Below, piece after piece: positions 6,040 to 13,252 of a stretch of DNA of 21,412 nt. Position numbers and translations under genes: made by a program. The DNA comes from JAKQHY01 sp034429475. GTDB lineage: Bacteria > Chloroflexota > Anaerolineae > B4-G1 > SLSP01. The DNA is taken from contig DAOUGD010000088.1 in the NCBI GenBank assembly GCA_034429475.1, positions 1 to 21,412 on the forward strand. The letters run 5' to 3'. Under the pieces are notes generated by a model that saw only the letters and a program-made list of their open reading frames with translations, was not told the origin of the DNA and did no database searches. Every line of letters begins with the position of its first letter. Within the stretch, counting starts at the first letter, position 1.

Positions 6040-6477
6040 ATGGCTGAAAATACTTTAGCGGATTTTTTGAGCGCAGCGATTAAAGAACGAGGCTGGTCAA
6101 TTCGGGAATTGGCAAGGCGTCTGGATATTTCTCATACTCACGTCGGTAGAATAATCAGTGGCGAATCGCATCCCAGTACTTCCCTGTGTTATCGTATTTC
6201 CGATGTGTTGCAGATTCCCTATGAGACCATTATGAATTTTGAGGATCTGCGGTTAGCCACTGTAGAAACCAGTGATGATGAGAATGTGCTTTTGCATCAC
6301 TACAGGCAACTGTCACAACCAATGAAGTTTTATGCCAGAGGGGTCATTATTGCGTTGCGGCAAATTGAATCGCCGGATCCGTTTGATAGAAGTGTGCTAC
6401 ATTCGGCAAAACTCTACGGTGAAACGTTACCAGAAGTCCCTATGCCAGAGGATGATCCTGCTGAGACAGTTAATTAG
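6040..6477 (+). CDS. XRE-family (cI-like) transcriptional repressor
   Basis: 145 residues from the ATG at 6040. A classic helix-turn-helix lies near the N-terminus (LADFLSAAIKERGWSIREL, then ARRLDISHTHVGRIISGESH), followed by a short helical tail without a peptidase domain. It is divergent from the integrase operon and most likely its lysogeny-type repressor. An in-frame ATG at 5998 would add 14 residues, but it overlaps the only plausible -10 region of this gene (TATGGA, 5997-6002, 16 bases after TTGGCA at 5975-5980). I therefore prefer 6040; neither start has a strong ribosome site. The gene is visibly AT-richer than the operon it faces. Confidence 0.75.
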   Translation: MAENTLADFLSAAIKERGWSIRELARRLDISHTHVGRIISGESHPSTSLCYRISDVLQIPYETIMNFEDLRLATVETSDDENVLLHHYRQLSQPMKFYARGVIIALRQIESPDPFDRSVLHSAKLYGETLPEVPMPEDDPAETVN

Positions 6478-6500
6478 AAATCAAATACCTATTAAAAAAA

Positions 6501-6530
6501 CACAACGTCGCCCTTCCGGGCGGCGTTGTG
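6501..6530 (-). terminator. Strong hairpin terminator
   Basis: CACAACGTCGCCC (6501-6513), loop TTCC, GGGCGGCGTTGTG (6518-6530): a 13-bp GC-rich stem with a single T-G pair. Seven A residues at 6494-6500 give a T-run on the minus strand, so it is a canonical terminator for minus-strand transcripts. It probably also slows plus-strand readthrough from the XRE gene, which ends just upstream, but there is no T-run in that direction. Confidence 0.7.
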
Positions 6531-6775
6531 CATGAGGGGCGCAAGTGTTCATCTCACAATCTTGGACTATACTTCATGCCAAGTGTTAAGAGCACAACTG
6601 ACAAGCAAGTTTTCGTAGCGATATGACAAACCAACAACACGCTGTCCCACACATCTGTCCTGCACTTCCAGGCGCAGCAGCACTAGCCGCGTGGATCATG
6701 CTGTCGCAACCGCGCTTCAGTTGGGAGGCGAGACATGGTACACCCAATCTGACCCCATGCTGAGGATACAGCCGT
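6531..6775. other. Intergenic region upstream of hsdM
   Basis: About 245 bases without a convincing gene, tRNA or repeat. TATACT at 6568-6573 could be a -10 box, but no good -35 lies at the right distance. GAGGA at 6762-6766, nine bases before the hsdM ATG, is its ribosome site. The junction between the mobile element and the restriction locus should lie in or near this stretch. Confidence 0.5.
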
Positions 6776-9295
6776 ATGCCTAAACTGACCCTAGCCAGGC
6801 TCGAACGCCATCTCTTCGCCGCCGCCGACATTCTGCGCGGCAAGATGGACGCGGCCGAATACCAGGAATACATCTTCGGGATGCTCTTTCTCAAACGCGC
6901 CAACGATGTGTTTGTGCCACAGCACGCCAATATTCTGCGCGAGCAACGGACCACTTACGGGCGCACAGAGAGGGAGGCGCTGCGCCGCGCCGAAGACCCC
7001 GACCGCTATCGCGCGCTGGGCGCGTTCTACGTGCCGGAACCGGCGCGCTGGACTCACCTGCGCGATGAAGTCCACGAGCGGCTGGCGGATGCGCTCAATA
7101 CAGCGTTGGGTGAACTGGAAAAACGCAACAGGCCTGTCCTGGAGGGAGTGCTCGATCACATCAACTTCCACCGCCAGGTAGGGGGACAGGCGCGCCTCAA
7201 CGACCGCACGCTACGCGCGCTGATCCAGCACTTCAACAAGCTCACGCTGCGCGACGAGGACCTGGAATTCCCCGATATGTTGGGCGCGGCCTACGAGTAT
7301 CTCATCAAATACTTCGCCGATTCCGCCGGCAAGAAGGGCGGCGAGTTCTACACCCCCCGCGAGGTCGTGCGGCTGATGGTGCGCCTGCTCAAGCCGCAGC
7401 AGGGCCGCAATATCTACGACCCGTGCTGTGGGTCGGGCGGTATGCTCATCTTGGCCCGTGAGTACGTCGAAGAGGCCGGCGGCGATCCCCGCGACTTCCG
7501 CGTCTACGGGCAGGAAGCCAACGGCAACGTCTGGACGATCTGCAAGATGAATCTGCTCTTTCACGGCATCCAGGACGCCGATATTCAGTTGGAGGATACG
7601 TTGGCCGAACCGAAGCACGTCGAGCCGGACGGGACGTTGATGGCCTTCGATTACGTCATCAGCAACCCGCCCTTCTCGCAGAACTACCAACTGGAAGGAA
7701 TGAAGTTCCAATCCGAGCGCTTTGTCTATGGCACGACGCCGGAGCGCGGCAAGAAGGCCGATCTGATGTTCCTGCAACACATGCTGGCGATGCTCAAATC
7801 CACTGGGATGATGGCGACGGTGATGCCGCACGGCGTGCTCTTCCGGGGCGGCGCGGAGCAGGCGATCCGCCGCAAGCTGTTGGAAGAGGACATCCTCGAA
7901 GCCGTCATCGGGCTGCCCGCCAACCTGTTCTACGGCACGGGCATCCCGGCGTGCATCCTCGTCTGCCGCCCCAAGGGCGCGAAACCCTCGGAGCGCCAGG
8001 GCAAGGTGCTCTTCATCAATGCCGACGCCGAGTATCACGAAGGGCGCGCGCAGAACGTACTGCGCCCGGAGGACATCGAGAAGATCGTGGACACCTTTGA
8101 CGCCTTCCAGCCGGTGGAACGTTATGCAGCGGTTGTGCCGGTGGCAGAGTTGTTCGCCAACGACTGCAACCTCAACATCCGCCGCTATGCCGACAATGCG
8201 CCGCCGCCCGAACCCCACGACGTGCGCGCGCACCTGACGGGCGGCATCCCCCGCGAGGAAGTGTTCGCGCTGCATCCGCTTTTTGACGCCGTGGGCTTGA
8301 AGCCGCTGCATATCTTCACCTATCAGGCGGGGCCAGAGCTACCGCCTCCGCCGGATTTGGACGGCGTTTACGCCCCGTTGGCCAAGCGCCAACACGCGCC
8401 GGGCTGTTTTGCGTTCAACGTCGCCTTCGCGGAACGCGCCGACCTCAAGGGCTTCGTCGCCGGGCACCCCGACGTGCAGGCGCAGCACGCCCGGCTCACG
8501 GAGGCCTTTGCCGCCTGGTGGGAACAACACACCCATCCCATCGCTGCGTTGACGCAGGTCGCCAGCCTCTTTGACGTGCGCGCCGGCCTGCTTGCCAGCT
8601 TCGAGGCCGCGCTGCTGCCGCTAGGCCTGCTCGACCGCTACCAGGTGGACGGCGTGATCGCCGGGTGGTGGGCCGACTGGCTCTACGACCTCAAGACGCT
8701 GGCCTACCAGTGCACTTTTGCCGCTGTGGTGGAAAGCTGGGTCGAATCCATTCGCGCCACCGTGGGGGATGAAGACGAGACCGGGCGGGGCAATGGCGAC
8801 GATCCGCTGGCCCATCCCCTTATCGAGCACCTGATGCCCGGCTATCTGGAGAAGCTGGAAGCGCTGGAAGCGCAAATTGCCACTCTCAAATCGCAACTGG
8901 CGGAGGCGACTCACGAACCGGAGGATGAGGATGAGGACGAAGGCCGTAGGGGCGATCCCTCGTGGTCGCCCGACGAGATCAAGCCATTGCGCAACGACCT
9001 GCGCGCGGCCCGTAGTGACCTCAAACGCCTGCAAGGGGAATTCCTGGAACAGTTGGAAGCCCGGCGCGCCGGCCTGACCGAGGACGCTGCCCGCGATCTG
9101 GTGCTGGCGATTGCCCGCGAACGGCTGGAAACCGGCCTCGACCGCTACGTGGCCGCCCGGCAGCAGGCTCTCGTTGCCGCACTGGAAAACCTGTGGGACA
9201 AGTACCGCGTGAGCTTGACGGAGATTGAGGCGGGACGGGATGCGGCGCGGGCAAAGCTGGCGGGATTGGTGGAGGGGTTGGGGTATGTTGAATAA
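6776..9295 (+). CDS. hsdM: Type I restriction-modification DNA methyltransferase, M subunit
   Basis: 839 residues. The N-terminal helical domain begins LERHLFAAADILRGKMDAAEY, typical of HsdM. GEFYTPREVVRLMV (189-202) is followed by SAM-binding motif I DPCCGSGGM (215-223) and catalytic motif IV NPPF (297-300), which marks an N6-adenine methyltransferase. With HsdS it methylates the recognition site, and with HsdR added it forms the restriction enzyme. It is much longer than the classical protein of about 500 residues. The extra C-terminal part has coiled-coil heptads (about 680-800) broken by an acidic run EPEDEDEDEG (714-723). hsdS starts inside its last 11 bases, indicating coupled translation. 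Very GC-rich. Confidence 0.95.
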   Translation: MPKLTLARLERHLFAAADILRGKMDAAEYQEYIFGMLFLKRANDVFVPQHANILREQRTTYGRTEREALRRAEDPDRYRALGAFYVPEPARWTHLRDEVHERLADALNTALGELEKRNRPVLEGVLDHINFHRQVGGQARLNDRTLRALIQHFNKLTLRDEDLEFPDMLGAAYEYLIKYFADSAGKKGGEFYTPREVVRLMVRLLKPQQGRNIYDPCCGSGGMLILAREYVEEAGGDPRDFRVYGQEANGNVWTICKMNLLFHGIQDADIQLEDTLAEPKHVEPDGTLMAFDYVISNPPFSQNYQLEGMKFQSERFVYGTTPERGKKADLMFLQHMLAMLKSTGMMATVMPHGVLFRGGAEQAIRRKLLEEDILEAVIGLPANLFYGTGIPACILVCRPKGAKPSERQGKVLFINADAEYHEGRAQNVLRPEDIEKIVDTFDAFQPVERYAAVVPVAELFANDCNLNIRRYADNAPPPEPHDVRAHLTGGIPREEVFALHPLFDAVGLKPLHIFTYQAGPELPPPPDLDGVYAPLAKRQHAPGCFAFNVAFAERADLKGFVAGHPDVQAQHARLTEAFAAWWEQHTHPIAALTQVASLFDVRAGLLASFEAALLPLGLLDRYQVDGVIAGWWADWLYDLKTLAYQCTFAAVVESWVESIRATVGDEDETGRGNGDDPLAHPLIEHLMPGYLEKLEALEAQIATLKSQLAEATHEPEDEDEDEGRRGDPSWSPDEIKPLRNDLRAARSDLKRLQGEFLEQLEARRAGLTEDAARDLVLAIARERLETGLDRYVAARQQALVAALENLWDKYRVSLTEIEAGRDAARAKLAGLVEGLGYVE

Positions 9296-10598
9296 ACCAA
9301 CTGAGTGGGAGAGAATAACGCTAGAGGATGTTGCTTCTATCTCACCCAATAGCTTTGTCGATGGACCTTTTGGTTCAAACCTTAAAACTACCGAATACTC
9401 AACATCGGGAGTTCGTCTGATCCAGTTACAGAATATAGGCGAAGGTGTATGGTTTGATGATAATAGAAAATTCATTCCATTTCGGAAATTTGAGGAATTA
9501 AAACGGCACTCTGCTTCTCCAGGCGATATTGCTATAGCCAAAATGGCAGACCCCGTGGCTCGTGCATGCCTAATCCCTCCTGTGGCACAACAATTCGTTG
9601 TAGTTGCAGATTGCATTAAGTTGACACCCAATACTAGGCTATATGACTCACGCTATGTGGTTTACGCCATTAACAGTCATTATGTTCGACAGCAAGCTGA
9701 ACAGAAAAGCTCTGGGACTACACGTCTTCGTATCAATCTTTCGAAGTTAAAGACGCTTGAATTACGTGTTCCTCCTCTCTTAGAACAACGCCGTATCGCC
9801 GAAATTCTCGACGCAGCCGACGACGCCATCCGGCAAACGGAGCGCGTCATCGCCAAGCTGCGCCAGGTGAAAGCCGGGTTGCTCCACGACCTGCTCACGC
9901 GCGGTCTCGACACCCAGGGCCGCCTCCGCGATCCCGTCGCCCACCCGAAACAGTTCAAGGATTCGCCGTTGGGGAGGATTCCGAGGGAGTGGGGGATTAC
10001 AACGCTTGGTGATGTAATCACTAAAGGTGGAGGACTGATTCAAACTGGGCCATTTGGGAGCCAATTGCACGCATATGAGTATACCAGAGAGGGTGTCCCT
10101 GTTATTATGCCCCAAGATATGAAGGATTCTCACGTAAGTTTGGAACAAATCGCTCGTATACCAGAGAGAAGAGCGGAAAGTTTGGAGAGGCATCGCGTTC
10201 AAATTAACGATGTCGTTTTTGCTCGACGTGGTGATCTTTCGCGTTGTGTTGCGATTGGCAAGCGTGAATTAGGGTGGGTATGTGGTACTGGATGTTTGTT
10301 AATCCGTCCACCTGAAAAGGTGATCAATGGTGATTGGCTTGCAGCTATTTATCAATATGACGCGAGCCAACGCCAAATAGCTGCTAAAGCAGTTGGATCC
10401 ACAATGGTCAATCTCAATACAACTTTGCTCGAATCTCTGCTTATAGCTATGCCAAGCTATGAAGAGCAATACTGCATCATAGAAACGTACAACGCCGCCA
10501 ACGCTCGCATCCGCGCCGAGGAAGCCACGCTCGCCAAGCTGCGGCAGGTCAAGCGCGGGTTGAGTGATGATTTGCTCACGGGGCGGGTGCGGGTGTAG
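9285..10598 (+). CDS. hsdS: Type I restriction-modification specificity subunit
   Basis: 437 residues. Two target-recognition domains (about 5-160 and 225-385) each begin with a WxxxTLxDV-like segment (WERITLEDVASIS; WGITTLGDVITKG). They are separated by a conserved helical spacer (IAEILDAADDAIRQTERVIA, KLRQVKAGLLHDLLT) and closed by a related C-terminal helix (KLRQVKRGLSDDLLTGRVRV). Each domain reads one half of a bipartite DNA target. The ATG at 9285 overlaps the end of hsdM by 11 bases; an upstream in-frame start at 9225 would lie deep in hsdM and is unlikely. The recognition domains are AT-rich while the spacers are GC-rich, as expected when domains are swapped between relatives. The target sequence cannot be predicted by eye. 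Confidence 0.93.
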   Translation: MLNKPTEWERITLEDVASISPNSFVDGPFGSNLKTTEYSTSGVRLIQLQNIGEGVWFDDNRKFIPFRKFEELKRHSASPGDIAIAKMADPVARACLIPPVAQQFVVVADCIKLTPNTRLYDSRYVVYAINSHYVRQQAEQKSSGTTRLRINLSKLKTLELRVPPLLEQRRIAEILDAADDAIRQTERVIAKLRQVKAGLLHDLLTRGLDTQGRLRDPVAHPKQFKDSPLGRIPREWGITTLGDVITKGGGLIQTGPFGSQLHAYEYTREGVPVIMPQDMKDSHVSLEQIARIPERRAESLERHRVQINDVVFARRGDLSRCVAIGKRELGWVCGTGCLLIRPPEKVINGDWLAAIYQYDASQRQIAAKAVGSTMVNLNTTLLESLLIAMPSYEEQYCIIETYNAANARIRAEEATLAKLRQVKRGLSDDLLTGRVRV

Positions 10599-10642
10599 CC
10601 CTTCCACTTCCCACCGGGCGTAGTAAAGTAGATATGAGTCTT

Positions 10643-10719
10643 CTGAAAAAACCAGGATTTTTACAACACTGCATAGAGTGGGTTCGACGTGAAAATCCCG
10701 GTTTTTAACCTTTTTTCAG
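10643..10719. terminator. Large interrupted hairpin after hsdS, probable bidirectional terminator
   Basis: AAAAACCAGGATTTT (10647-10661) pairs with AAAATCCCGGTTTTT (10692-10706), 14 of 15 bases. An outer pair, CTGAAAAAA (10643-10651) with TTTTTTCAG (10711-10719), is a perfect complement, sharing some A residues with the inner arm. T-runs end both strands. It separates hsdMS from the AT-rich cargo operon. A small palindromic mobile repeat is an alternative reading. Confidence 0.5.
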
Positions 10720-10828
10720 TGGAGTCAGATATAACTATCGCTAAGTTGCGAAATACGGAGTTACATCTTGTCCCAGAACGCATTAACAGGGATTCAACCT
10801 TGATCGAGAAAACGTAGGGAGGAGAATT
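10720..10828 (+). promoter_or_regulatory. Leader of the cargo operon
   Basis: About 110 bases between the hairpin and the kinase gene. A clear ribosome site GGGAGGAG lies just before the ATG at 10829. No promoter boxes close to consensus are visible, although the stretch must hold the promoter if the hairpin terminates upstream transcription. Confidence 0.35.
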
Positions 10829-12826
10829 ATGGATAATCCAGAGTCATTTGAAATCTTGCTGAAAAAATATGCCGGTGGGCGAATGCCATCCCTGGTGGAT
10901 TTGGACAATCCTGAACGCGGATTGATCAGTAGGGATCTGCTTCAGATTTACCAGAGTGGTATCCGAAGCAGGCTACCAACTCCCCTGGGGATACTGTTAG
11001 CAGAAGGACAATTCAATGGAATCGAGGAGAAGTGGCAGAACGGAAATTTTGGAATGAATGAATGGTCCAAAAAGAATTGGTCGCGGTTTTGTAAAGCGCT
11101 ACGTTCCGTAGAGGACGCGGATAAAGCCTGCGAACGTTGTGATAGACGCTGGGCCGCTATTGCGGAACGAGAGGGGAAAGTCATCACCTATATGTGTGAT
11201 CACGGCATGATTGACTTTGCGATTCCTATATCAGTTAAAAGACAAGTTGTTGCTGTAATTTTCTGTGGTCAATTTGCGCCGGAGAAGGGCCCAATTTGGA
11301 ATCCAGAATTACTTCAACCGCTCGGCGTGTTCAAACCCATCCCACCTGGAGAAATGGGGATTGACATCTGGCAAAAAGGCCAGGAAAGAATTCAACAAAT
11401 TGCCGAAAAAACAGGTCTTTCCCCACAGAAATTGTTCGACAAACTCGATCAGGAAGGTGAAGTTATATCCCCGACCCAGGTTGAACAATATCAGCATGAA
11501 CTACAGAAAGTACAAAACCAAATCTCCGATCTGGCATCAGATTACTATGATTTTGAAAAGGGCAAAGTTATACAACAAATTCGGAGCCGCATTACGGATG
11601 CTTTGGAGCATCTTGGCACTACTTTACAAGACTATACGGATGTACGGGAAAAACTTTCTGAGAGCCTAATTTGTATGATGCGTTTCTTCGCATTAGATTA
11701 TGCTCTCATTCTATCTCTTCGAAGAAATGCAGAGGAGGTCAAGACGTTCTGCTATGCCGGCCTTCCTGACTCTGGTTTTGTGATAGGCGAAATCATGCAA
11801 GTTCCCCCCAATTATTTACCCTTTTTCAAAAAGTTTCTCAATGGTGAACGTGATCCGGTTCCGATTAAGTTACGCGATTATAACGATATGGCCATTATGG
11901 CGAAATTGAGGAAACTTCATAAAAAGAGCGGGCAGGTAGTCATTGTACCCTTGCCGGCCCCTCTGAAACCAGGTGGTCTGATCATGGTGGTGGGCAACTT
12001 TCAGCAAAATCTGGATCCCGATAATTTGTCGGGTGAAGATAAAGAGGCCTACAGGAAAATCGCCGGATCCATTGCGTTGGTGGCTGAGATAGTTCTGCTT
12101 GTTGAGGAACTTGATGCAACTGTTCAAATGCAGGCACAGTTTGTGGAAGATGTTGCCCATGACATTCGCACACCGATTCAGAATCTTATCGTCGAAGTGA
12201 GAGCATTGGTGCTTCACACTTCTAATGAAAGTGAATCCATCCGAGTTCGCGCCAACCGGTTAGCTACCCAAGTACGGCGTCTGCATACAGTAAGCACCCG
12301 TGCATGGACATTGATTAACATTGCACGTGGGGTGTATGAAGCGGAAGGCAAAGCGGATGTTTACGTGTATACCGTTATTATGGAGCATCGTAAGTCTTTG
12401 TTCGATGTCGCAAAACAACGGGATATCGAAATCGTAGTTGATCACAGTTTGGAAAACTGGCCTCCCGTTAAGGTAAATGCGACATTGTTATCACAGGCAA
12501 TCTTGAATTTGCTCGATAATGCGGTCAAGTATTCAAAAGATGGAACTGAAATAAGAGTAGATGGTAAACGTGGCGTGAATGAGGCTATCCTATCCTTTGT
12601 GAGCCGGGGTATCCAGATCAGAGAAGAGGAGAAATCCAAGATATTCGATCGTTATTATCGAACACTTGAAGCAGTTGCGGCGGTACCGGCGGGCACTGGG
12701 ATTGGGCTCTCGATTGTCAAGGCATTTATAGACCATTGTAATGGGGAAATTACTGTGAACAGTGTGCCAGTGCCCGGTACGCGTGATTATGTCACAGAGT
12801 TCAAGCTTTCTATTCCGTGGAGGTGA
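10829..12826 (+). CDS. Soluble PocR-GAF sensor histidine kinase
   Basis: 665 residues, no transmembrane segment. The N-terminal part (about 30-150) fits the PocR ligand-binding domain: ISRDLLQIYQSGIRSRLP, then C88, C101 and C104, then YMCDHGMIDFAIPI and VIFCGQF. A coiled-coil linker (215-250) and a GAF-like domain (about 255-425) follow. The H-box is FVEDVAHDIRTPIQNL with His444. The ATPase domain has the N-box NLLDNAVKYS (560-569) and the G2 box GTGIGLSIV (622-630). The G1 box reads VSRGIQI (591-597) and lacks the usual Asp, so ATP binding may be altered. It should phosphorylate the receiver encoded four bases downstream. The conserved Cys residues suggest a metal or redox ligand, by analogy with other PocR domains; the signal is unknown. 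Confidence 0.85.
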   Translation: MDNPESFEILLKKYAGGRMPSLVDLDNPERGLISRDLLQIYQSGIRSRLPTPLGILLAEGQFNGIEEKWQNGNFGMNEWSKKNWSRFCKALRSVEDADKACERCDRRWAAIAEREGKVITYMCDHGMIDFAIPISVKRQVVAVIFCGQFAPEKGPIWNPELLQPLGVFKPIPPGEMGIDIWQKGQERIQQIAEKTGLSPQKLFDKLDQEGEVISPTQVEQYQHELQKVQNQISDLASDYYDFEKGKVIQQIRSRITDALEHLGTTLQDYTDVREKLSESLICMMRFFALDYALILSLRRNAEEVKTFCYAGLPDSGFVIGEIMQVPPNYLPFFKKFLNGERDPVPIKLRDYNDMAIMAKLRKLHKKSGQVVIVPLPAPLKPGGLIMVVGNFQQNLDPDNLSGEDKEAYRKIAGSIALVAEIVLLVEELDATVQMQAQFVEDVAHDIRTPIQNLIVEVRALVLHTSNESESIRVRANRLATQVRRLHTVSTRAWTLINIARGVYEAEGKADVYVYTVIMEHRKSLFDVAKQRDIEIVVDHSLENWPPVKVNATLLSQAILNLLDNAVKYSKDGTEIRVDGKRGVNEAILSFVSRGIQIREEEKSKIFDRYYRTLEAVAAVPAGTGIGLSIVKAFIDHCNGEITVNSVPVPGTRDYVTEFKLSIPWR

Positions 12827-12830
12827 TGAT

Positions 12831-13241
12831 ATGTATCGCATTCTTTTCTTGGAAGACGAGGAACTGTTGGTAGAAGATTTACCGCTAGCGTTGGCTCCGG
12901 ATGGATTTGAAGTCGTCGCTACGAATTCGGTAACCGAGGCACTGGAGTATTTAAAGGAAGAACCATTTGATGTTGTGTTGTTGGACATTATGATGCCTGT
13001 ACCTGAAAGCTTGGAAATAGACCCTATGCAATTTGCATACGGGCGCGAAACCGGCGTAGCCGTGGCTAAGCTTATGAAGGCTATTAAACCTACCACACCG
13101 ATTGTCGCTTTTACGGTCTTAACCGACCCTGAAATTCGCTCTCGTATGCGTGAAGCCGGTATTAAAAGAGTAATTACCAAGCCAAGTGAGATATCCACAA
13201 TGGTTAGCGCTCTCACAGAAGCAATCAAGTATCAAGTGTAA
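12831..13241 (+). CDS. Stand-alone response-regulator receiver domain
   Basis: 136 residues, a receiver domain only. The acidic pocket is E8/D9 (LFLEDEE), the phospho-acceptor is Asp52 (VVLLDIMMP), the switch residue is Thr95 (VAFT) and the conserved lysine is Lys117 (ITKP). The loop after the acceptor is longer than usual (PESLEIDPMQFAYGRETG). No output domain is present, so it must act by binding another protein; the HEAT-repeat protein encoded next is the obvious candidate, by inference. The ATG at 12831 has GGAGG just upstream. A longer frame from 12762 would overlap the kinase and lacks a ribosome site. Four bases separate it from the kinase stop. Confidence 0.9.
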   Translation: MYRILFLEDEELLVEDLPLALAPDGFEVVATNSVTEALEYLKEEPFDVVLLDIMMPVPESLEIDPMQFAYGRETGVAVAKLMKAIKPTTPIVAFTVLTDPEIRSRMREAGIKRVITKPSEISTMVSALTEAIKYQV

Positions 13242-13252
13242 TAGGCGGGTGA

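Larger units (their letters stand above)
1..6477. mobile_element. Integrated mobile element (AICE-like), left end outside window
   Basis: A compact minus-strand operon carries a tyrosine recombinase, a ribbon-helix-helix protein, an FtsK-type DNA translocase, several small membrane proteins, a DnaB-like protein and winged-helix proteins, and a divergent XRE repressor closes its right side. Known actinomycete AICEs combine an integrase, a repressor, a single FtsK/TraB pump and a replication protein, and transfer double-stranded DNA without a relaxase. The same parts list is visible here, so I infer an integrative element of that general kind. I could not find its attachment sites: no tRNA gene and no convincing long direct repeat flanks the block. 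The right limit is a guess at the end of the repressor or the terminator after it, and the left limit lies outside the window. Confidence 0.6.

Noticed and set aside
6586..6954. Minus-strand frame across the hsdM start
   Set aside because: Mostly antisense to hsdM and without a ribosome site; the intergenic part shows no protein-like pattern.
7211..8311. Long minus-strand frame of 366 codons inside hsdM
   Set aside because: Antisense shadow produced by GC-rich codon use; the plus strand carries all the methyltransferase motifs.
9225..9284. 20-codon N-terminal extension of hsdS
   Set aside because: It lies wholly inside hsdM and is Arg/Trp-rich; MLNKPTEW from 9285 is the usual HsdS start just before the first recognition domain.
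12762..12830. 23-codon N-terminal extension of the receiver
   Set aside because: It overlaps the kinase end and lacks a ribosome site; the receiver fold starts at MYRILFLEDE from 12831 with GGAGG upstream.
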